From NCBI GenBank assembly GCA_029747585.1, contig JAPEVF010001227.1, forward strand, positions 1 through 12,170: a stretch of DNA of 12,170 bases, in the 5' to 3' direction. Origin of the DNA: Pleurotus djamor. Lineage: Eukaryota; Basidiomycota; Agaricomycetes; Agaricales; Pleurotaceae. Numbering within the stretch: the first letter of the stretch is position 1; every line of letters begins with the position of its first letter. Below are positions 8,000 through 12,170 of this stretch, in pieces. The notes below the pieces were generated by a model. That model worked only from the letters and a program-made list of their open reading frames with translations, was not told where the DNA came from and searched no databases. A program made the translations under genes and the position numbers.

Positions 8000-8662
8000 A
8001 TTCTCCAGGCAAGCTCTTCGTTACAGCTCTTGCATCCATGTGGGCACAAGAGTGGCGCTTCGAGATGAGCATCTCATAGGCGTGTCAGTGTATGGTGGCA
8101 GGTTATTGGGCCGGTTTTTGGGGAGCTACAAGTTCAAGTCGGTTGAGATGCTGAGGGAAGTTGAAGGTTCGGAGACGGGGAAGCTTTCGCGCTCACACAC
8201 GCCGGCGTTGCTACCATCGCTCGAACCAGACAGTCAGAACCTGCCCATCCCCACCGCCACGAACCTTGTCTTTCCCCAAAGATCCACCACCATAGTTGCG
8301 AGGAAAGACGACGCGTCGACCACACACCTGAACAACTGAAGAAATATGGACATTTTCTCCACCTCCACCTTTGCCGTCATCACCACCCTTCATTCTTCCT
8401 TGCGCTGCTTGTCCTCCTCAAGACGGGCGTCAAATGACGAGCGTCCTCGACATGGTCACCTCAGAACCACCGCAACTCATCTCCGTATCTCCAAGCTGAT
8501 GGCATACGAAGATGGGGAAAGTCTTCCCTATCGTTTTCCTCGCGTCATCCCCCTCCATCCACAGCACCCAACACCCGCTCTTTCAAGCTCGTTAGCGTCA
8601 CTTTAGGCAGTGGCTCCCCTATCCCGTAGACCCTCTCTGTTCGATAACGGTTCGCGGGCTCG

Positions 8663-9409
8663 GTGCTGGCGCTCGTCCAACCTTGTTCGGCAGCGATGGG
8701 GGAGTACCAAGTCGGAGAGGTTATGGGAGGAAACATTGGTCGGATGAAGAAGAAACCCGTCGAACTCGCGTTTAGGAGCAATCCACCAACCATGGATACC
8801 TGCGTACGAGAGTATCCGTCACTCCCTCTCCCTCGTAGCGTCGACGTCGATGAAAAGCCCTTCCTGTGGATCCTCGACCTCATGTACATCAACCATCCTC
8901 TGGACGGTTCCCTCTTGGCGAGTTACCTACATATGAACGTTCAACCATTGCGTACCAGCTCGGGTACTCTCTGCCCCTGCGCTGCGAGCTCGTCAATAGG
9001 CTGTAACCAGCGATCAACCACCCAAGATCGACACACGTATCGTCCGTGGTCCTCAACTACTACCTCTCAAACGTTCCGTCCATCCTCTCGGGCTCTCAGT
9101 GTCAGCACTAACGTTATGAAGAAGGTGCCAGTTTACCGATACCTCAAATTGCTCATGTCGACCCAGAGCACCGAAAATCCGTCTTCCCCTCTCGATTTGA
9201 TATCTGAGGCGACTTCTTACTCCTCGACCTGTACCACGACCCATGGCTATGCTTGTGTATCCCGGGATTTAGTCGTTGCTTGGCCGTGGATAGGAACCTC
9301 TACTGGCAGGAGGATGGTATGGATGTGGATGTGGGTATGGGTTCGAAAACGGTTGGGATGGATGAAGAAGCCTGAGTACGACCATTGGGATCAGCGCTGG
9401 AGCTATTAG
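8663..9409 (+). CDS. Hypothetical open frame at the D2/A3 junction, copy 3 (about 248 codons)
   Basis: Longest single open frame in the array. A true ATG lies about 11 codons in (MGEYQ), with another 10 codons later (MGGNIGRMKKK) that is also present in copy 2, so one of these is the likelier start. The N-terminal third is well mixed (RSVDVDEKPFLWILDLMYIN). The middle is Ser/Thr-rich, and the tail is Trp/Arg-rich (WMWMWVWVRKRLGW) and may be out of the true frame. It aligns without net indel to 1-597 of copy 1. Copy 2 is frameshifted. No domain was recognised. If spliced, a branch-like CACTAAC (9102-9108) and an acceptor around 9129 would switch to a frame reading GASLPIPQIAHVDPEH. Confidence 0.3.
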   Translation: MLALVQPCSAAMGEYQVGEVMGGNIGRMKKKPVELAFRSNPPTMDTCVREYPSLPLPRSVDVDEKPFLWILDLMYINHPLDGSLLASYLHMNVQPLRTSSGTLCPCAASSSIGCNQRSTTQDRHTYRPWSSTTTSQTFRPSSRALSVSTNVMKKVPVYRYLKLLMSTQSTENPSSPLDLISEATSYSSTCTTTHGYACVSRDLVVAWPWIGTSTGRRMVWMWMWVWVRKRLGWMKKPEYDHWDQRWSY

Positions 9410-10161
9410 ATTCCTGTCCCCCTTGTGAACATCGACCTCATCGCCTATACCTGCCACCTAGAGTACGTCGAACGTCACCACAGTCCAGACGAACATGGTG
9501 TGGTCACGTCGGTCGGCTCCCTACGCTTGTGCTGAAATCGTATTCACCCAGCCATTGGGGTTTCGAGTTCGGAGTTGACGATCGCACCTACCTCGAAGGA
9601 AAGGTCGTCGACGTCCAGCGTCTAGGTGGCTTGGGTTACTCGCGAGCTCAGGAAGTACTCGTTACGGTCGACCCATTTGGTGTCAAGCTCGTCTTGACGT
9701 CGTTGGGTCGTTTGGCCTAACAGTGTTCATCCTTCAAAGACGTCTTCGCGTTTCTCACATGCGTGTTTGGTTTTCCATCACCCTACTGGTTACGTTCCTA
9801 CGTATAACGTTGCTAGACGCGTCCATGATTGTGTGTTTGTCAGCCCCGTCATGGACATGATACGTATCCTTGTCCTTTGGTTTGCTCTCAACTCTCGGAC
9901 ACGATTTCTCTCTCTCAATCTACATGTATGGACTCATTTGAAGGACTCTTACTCTACATTACTCTACGGACCCATTCTTCACACCACATACAGACCACAC
10001 AAGTACTACATCCTCGAAACTTTAACCAATTTCTCTATCTTTCGGACAAGGAACTGCATACGTACGTCGGATCGACAATTCCTTCCATACCCAGACGGAC
10101 GGTTCTAGTATGTATAATTGCCCGAGACCCAATATGTACGATGCTTCAGCTTCATACCCAG
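9410..10161 (+). repeat. Distal part of module A, copy 3
   Basis: Collinear with 598-1460 and 5131-6008. The longest clean frame here ends ...EVLVTVDPFGVKLVLTSLGR before a stop at 9718. The similar segment in copy 1 (PVTVDLGTMKLILTSFGR) is in a different local context of stops. No complete gene is supported. Confidence 0.6.
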
Positions 10162-10518
10162 CTACGATGGATAGTGCATATACACATCATATATGCGCTG
10201 GTTTCGACAGACGATGAGGAGGAGGTTGCTCTCGTTGAATGCCATTTGAGCTTTCGACGAGAATAACAACTTGAATGACAGGGATAAGGAAGGGACAGAG
10301 TAACAGGTTGCATATGCAATACGCAGCTGGGAGAGGAGGGATGTCAAAGCCGTGAAGGTTCTCTTCCTGTGGCTTGGTGCGAAACTCGAGGAGCGAGAAG
10401 AGTGATGGGCATTGGGGATCGGAGTGATATGGATTCGTCCAGCAGAGGCGAAGGTTATTGTGGTGTCAATGATTGAACAGAGTGCATGGTGATAGGAATA
10501 CCGACGCGAGGAATACTT
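10162..10518 (-). CDS. Hypothetical minus-strand frame of module B, copy 3 (about 118 codons, no early ATG)
   Basis: Open from a TGA near 10519 to the TAG at 10162-10164. It contains ASAGRIHITPIPNAHHSSRS (shared with copy 2), then SLLSQLRIAYATCYS and SLSLSFKLLFSS (shared in part with copy 1), and ends NQRIYDVYMHYPS. It has no ATG in its first half, so the 5' end would have to come from an upstream exon. The acceptor-like CCACAG before GAAGAGAACC (CAG/TAG/CAG in the three copies) hints at splicing into a different frame, LHGFDIPPLPAAYCI. Which frame, if either, is translated cannot be decided here. Confidence 0.22.
   Translation of the reverse strand, partial: KYSSRRYSYHHALCSIIDTTITFASAGRIHITPIPNAHHSSRSSSFAPSHRKRTFTALTSLLSQLRIAYATCYSVPSLSLSFKLLFSSKAQMAFNESNLLLIVCRNQRIYDVYMHYPS
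10176..10196. repeat. Short inverted repeat GCATATA/TATATGC, copy 3
   Basis: Perfect 7-nt arms at 10176-10182 and 10190-10196, matching the palindrome at 1392-1412 with one changed spacer region. It lies inside the 3' part of the minus-strand frame of module B. Confidence 0.5.
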
Positions 10519-10640
10519 TCAGAGTGACGAAGGGGGATGACGTACTACCGGAGGGACAGAGGGGGTTCGACATTGCATTGTGCAATGCCACGGAAGAAGA
10601 GATCGTTCGTGGAGAGTAGACAGTCCGAGGAAGAAGAGTG

Positions 10641-10770
10641 TGGGGAAGAAGACGTCATGGGTGTGGGGCAATGGTTTCGGGGAGTTGAGCCCGTGTCCAG
10701 CTCCCTCTTTTTCTCTTCTTCCCACCAACGAGCTCGACCTCTTCTTCATCGCCATTGCCGACGCCGACAC
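10641..10770. promoter_or_regulatory. Candidate divergent promoter at the B/B' junction, copy 3
   Basis: Same purine-to-pyrimidine switch as 1901-2030, with GACGTCA at 10651-10657 and CTCCCTCTTTTTCTCTTC to its right. Both halves are well conserved between copies 1 and 3. Promoter function is inferred from composition and layout. Confidence 0.35.
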
Positions 10771-11105
10771 TCCTTCCTCATATCCGAGTGCCTCCTCCTG
10801 GCTATCGGCAGCTGGAATAATGACAACTTGGACTACTTGCGACGACGTTCCAGACTAGCCGGTCGATTTTTCATGCATGCAGCATCTTCATCCTTCCCAT
10901 GGTGTTTCTTCAGAACGCAGATGTATTCGACCGCTGGACCCTAGTCATACGTCTCTGCGCTCTACTTTGGCCCTCTATGCCTCCTCTCCCCCTTCGGGCC
11001 CATCCTCCCACTGAATCTGCCTATCCATCCCTCCTATGCTTTGACCTACTCACGCCCTTTCCTCCACCCATGAACCATCCCATTCGACAGTTTCGATTGC
11101 CGAGA
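10771..11105 (+). repeat. Module B', copy 3, right end of the array
   Basis: Matches 2031-2275 with an internal length difference of about 70-90 bp. After about 11105 copy 3 does not continue into a TATA box or module C. Open + strand frames of 92-135 codons cross this part, but they differ in extent from copy 1 and carry no recognised domain. Confidence 0.6.
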
Positions 11106-11237
11106 ATGTCCTCCACTACATCCAATCTGCCGTCATCTGCCGATGCATACAAGCTCCATGTTCACTTGTATCGACTCTACCTTCTTAGATCTCATATCTC
11201 AGTGATTACTCGATGCCTCGGTGACGGTACCCCTCTT
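11106..11237. other. Unique sequence between the array end and a minus-strand exon
   Basis: About 130 bp with no module match. If the exon at 11238-11379 is real, this is its 3' untranslated region and downstream flank. No obvious terminator structure was seen. Confidence 0.35.
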
Positions 11238-11379
11238 TCACACTAGCTCATGACCGGGACCTTTCGCTGGCTCCTCCGCGGATTCATTGCTTTCGCTAGA
11301 CGGCAGAGTCATACTCGCGTCTCCATCCTTCTTCTTGACATTCTCGCGCGTACCGCCTTCCTGAACGGACGCATATACC
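11238..11379 (-). CDS. Candidate 3'-terminal exon of an unidentified minus-strand gene (46 codons plus stop)
   Basis: Read on the minus strand, this gives 46 codons ending in TGA (11238-11240). The peptide is hydrophilic and low in complexity, as C-terminal tails often are: VYASVQEGG, then ENVKKKDGDASM, then SSESNESAEEPAKG, ending PGHELV. It is preceded by a well-formed intron-like segment at 11380-11422 (43 nt; donor GTGAGT, acceptor AAGCAG). A tail of this type would suit a cytosolic terminus of a membrane transporter, but nothing here proves that. The upstream exon could not be fixed: the frame needed has a stop 18 nt before the donor, so either a very short exon or another acceptor is required. 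It lies outside the repeat array. Confidence 0.35.
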
Positions 11380-11422
11380 CTGCTTATGGTGAAGAATAAT
11401 CCACAATAGACGGTCTACTCAC
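11380..11422 (-). other. Intron-like segment (43 nt) upstream of the candidate terminal exon
   Basis: On the minus strand it begins GTGAGTAG and ends CATAAGCAG. The donor is consensus. A convincing branch motif is not evident and the length is at the short end for fungal introns. Confidence 0.35.
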
Positions 11423-11670
11423 GCGTTTTCATCTCTGTATTACCCGTACCGATTTTGCCTTCATCTGGACAAATCTTAGATGGTACGTTTTAAGCTTGCT
11501 CGGATTGGTTTACCAGTGTATGACTCAACTTAGCACACCACGGACTGCAATTTAACGGAACCAACGGCGTTTTCTGGAGTCGAAGGCCACCCCACTACGT
11601 TGCCAATGCGAAGGAGGACGAAGAATGATTTAAACTTCAAAGCTTCACGTTACGGCATACCTGGGGAGAC
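11423..11670. other. Unique stretch, possible upstream exons of a minus-strand gene, none fixed
   Basis: Several short minus-strand frames (20-26 codons), such as RIGNVVGWPSTPENAVGSVK (about 11570-11625) and KICPDEGKIGTGNTEMK (about 11425-11480), read like protein and lie near splice-like signals. They cannot be joined into one consistent frame by eye. A TGACTCA motif lies at 11521-11527. Confidence 0.25.
11521..11527. promoter_or_regulatory. TGACTCA, AP-1/Gcn4-like site
   Basis: Perfect match to the bZIP consensus TGACTCA. A second copy is at 12140-12146. About 1-2 such matches are expected by chance in 12 kb over both orientations, so this is weak evidence. Confidence 0.15.
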
Positions 11671-11700
11671 TTCGAGAACGTGGGTTCGCTTATTCTCGAA
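11671..11700. promoter_or_regulatory. Inverted repeat with heat-shock-element-like arms
   Basis: Perfect 8-nt arms TTCGAGAA (11671-11678) and TTCTCGAA (11693-11700) around a 14-nt spacer. Each arm also fits the TTCnnGAA half-site arrangement bound by heat-shock factor, and a further GTTC lies in the spacer. It sits between the minus-strand exon region and the CT-rich leader on the right, where a shared upstream region would be expected. It could equally be a hairpin of other function. Confidence 0.35.
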
Positions 11701-11924
11701 CGCTTATCTCGATTGATCCTTCCTCCTTGGATGACTCGTCCTTTTCCCCCATACCAACCCTCGCAGTTCCCATCCCGCGCCGTCCTCCTTTGCAAGTCCT
11801 TTTCTCAAGACATAGACTATCGCATGGACTCAATTGCCGTTTTTGACCGTGATATCGCGTTTTAAAGTTCAATGTGTTCAAGCTTCAATGCTCTCATATT
11901 TCCTTTCCCAGAAAGCTCTCACTC

Positions 11925-12124
11925 GTTCCTCTGAATCTCGCTTCCGAGTCCCCCGTCCACGGTCTCTGTTTTCGTTTTTCTCCCCTTTGTTCAATTCTCC
12001 TCTCTCCTCTCTGCTTTCTCCTTGCTCGAGAGGCATCAATTTCGCGAAATCCAAACCAAAATCTAAGTCTTGCTTGCGTCTTCTCTCTATTTCNTTTTCG
12101 AACANCGGCTACCGATTTAGAAGT
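11925..12124 (+). promoter_or_regulatory. Pyrimidine-rich leader or core promoter of a + strand gene to the right
   Basis: Dense CT-rich sequence (CTCCTCTCTCCTCTCTGC and similar), then a CAAACCAAAATC segment and CTTCTCTC, a composition typical of fungal core promoters and 5' leaders on the sense strand. Frames through it (LFSFFSPLFNSPLSSLLSPC) are a by-product of the bias. Two ambiguous bases lie at 12094 and 12106. The gene itself would be beyond the window. Confidence 0.35.
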
Positions 12125-12142
12125 ATGGACTGGCTACATTGA
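12125..12142 (+). other. Five-codon upstream ORF (MDWLH)
   Basis: ATG at 12125 has A at -3 and G at +4, a good initiation context, but stops after five codons. It overlaps the TGACTCA motif at 12140. If the leader assignment is right, this would be an upstream ORF ahead of a start at or beyond 12168, whose context (TGG before ATG) is weaker. Confidence 0.25.
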
Positions 12143-12167
12143 CTCACGACTAACCCCTCCTCGCTGG

Positions 12168-12170
12168 ATG
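12168..12170 (+). CDS. Possible start codon at the window edge
   Basis: The last three bases are ATG, following the CT-rich leader and the short upstream ORF. Nothing of the product is visible and the context is only moderate, so this is a position to check rather than a gene call. Confidence 0.12.

Larger units (their letters stand above)
4534..8743 (+). repeat. Tandem segmental repeat, copy 2 (modules A2-B2-C2-D2)
   Basis: Second unit, directly abutting copy 1. The offset from copy 1 changes along the unit: +4533 at the start of A, about +4551 in B, +4189 at the TATA box and about +4135 in D. This records indels and one large difference. After about 6445 it leaves the alignment and carries a private segment to about 6780, where copy 1 has B' plus a further stretch of about 330 bp. 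Its D module has an extra stretch of about 80 bp near 8521-8610 that copy 1 lacks. The A module has several small indels relative to copies 1 and 3, so copy 2 is the most rearranged of the three. Confidence 0.9.
6840..8743 (+). pseudogene. C and D modules, copy 2: spliced-looking transcription unit, coding status doubtful
   Basis: Counterpart of 2651-4533. A conserved ATG near 7070 opens MFLALSKSTLGSSEF up to the donor at 7139. Splicing 7139-7208 out gives an early stop (TAG) about 20 codons later, while the unspliced frame runs on to 7564. In D, one frame is continuous from about 7650 through the 60-nt intron at 7940-7999 (RIRFAVGGWADC, then ILQASSSLQLL). It stops at about 8067 with the phase kept across the intron. 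The first D acceptor-like site (TGCGTAG before ACGCTGC, about 7630) is also conserved in copy 1. No domain was recognised and there is no codon-position bias against copy 1. Confidence 0.3.
8744..11105 (+). repeat. Tandem segmental repeat, copy 3, truncated (A3-B3-B'3)
   Basis: Third unit. A3 aligns to A1 at a constant offset of 8743 over at least 578 nt, with no net indel. B3 (about 10256-10640) and B'3 (about 10641-11105) follow copy 1 rather than copy 2. The last clear homology is the block containing CACTGAATCTGCC and a CATGAACC motif, which matches about 2170-2270 of copy 1. From about 11106 the sequence does not resemble C or any other module. This is the right-hand end of the array, or at least a truncation of the last unit. 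Confidence 0.88.

Noticed and set aside
400..9360. F-box-associated or Kelch-like reading of a module A frame (CLAVDGNLYWQEDGMD)
   Set aside because: The resemblance is only to a short generic pattern, the frame is interrupted by stops upstream in all copies, and no second repeat or F-box motif is visible.
1..11105. Transposable element or endogenous virus as the origin of the repeat
   Set aside because: No LTRs, terminal inverted repeats, target-site duplications, or catalytic motifs of reverse transcriptase, integrase or transposase could be seen in any frame.
11690..11881. 63-codon minus-strand frame ending in a charged tail (KDESSKEEGSIEISVRE)
   Set aside because: The tail looks protein-like and it has an ATG, but there is no homologue in the window, no clear neighbouring splice signal and no domain. 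It overlaps the inverted repeat region. Kept only as a possibility.
11834..12142. 102-codon + strand open frame at the right end
   Set aside because: It is driven by the CT-rich stretch, giving Ser/Phe/Leu/Pro-rich low complexity, and contains two ambiguous codons. A leader or promoter fits better.
1..12170. CRISPR array, ribosomal RNA or tRNA genes
   Set aside because: No short regularly spaced repeats, no conserved rRNA blocks and no cloverleaf-compatible sequence were found on either strand by eye.

Overview
This window looks like eukaryotic nuclear DNA, most likely from a fungus and perhaps a basidiomycete yeast. The base composition is balanced and there are no bacterial-style operons or ribosome-binding sites. 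Short intron-like segments (43 to 70 nt) have GTRCGT or GTGAGT donors, CTGAC branch-like motifs and YAG acceptors. Strand-biased pyrimidine-rich stretches sit where fungal leaders would be expected. The taxonomic guess is inference, and I recognise no protein family anywhere in the window.

The dominant structure is a head-to-tail tandem array of a large, diverged repeat that fills about 11.1 of the 12.2 kb. Copy 1 spans about 1-4533, copy 2 about 4534-8743, and copy 3 about 8744-11105, where it is cut off. Each full unit reads A (about 1.5 kb), B (about 0.4 kb, purine-rich on the + strand), B' (copies 1 and 3 only), C (starts with a TATA box) and D (about 1.1 kb), then the A of the next copy. 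The window opens inside an A module, so the array probably continues to the left. Copies 1 and 3 are roughly 86% identical over their best collinear stretch by my hand count. Copy 2 lacks B' and carries an unrelated segment of about 330 bp in its place (6446-6780).

One reading that fits the layout is that each unit is a duplicated locus. A + strand transcription unit would start at a TATA box (2644 or 6833), run through C and D with two short introns, and end in the next A module. It would converge on a minus-strand unit in B. The B/B' boundary, with a sharp purine-to-pyrimidine switch and a GACGTCA motif, would be a divergent promoter. Hand codon-position counts between copies show little frame-specific constraint in D. 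The A module is the partial exception: copies 1 and 3 keep one open frame with no net indel over about 578 nt, while copy 2 is frameshifted. The array is therefore best described as decaying gene duplicates or spliced non-coding loci, with a few open frames that may still be genes.

From about 11106 to the right edge the sequence is single-copy. It holds a plausible 3'-terminal exon of a minus-strand gene (11238-11379), an inverted repeat that resembles a heat-shock element, and a pyrimidine-rich leader with a tiny upstream ORF that may introduce a + strand gene beyond the right edge.
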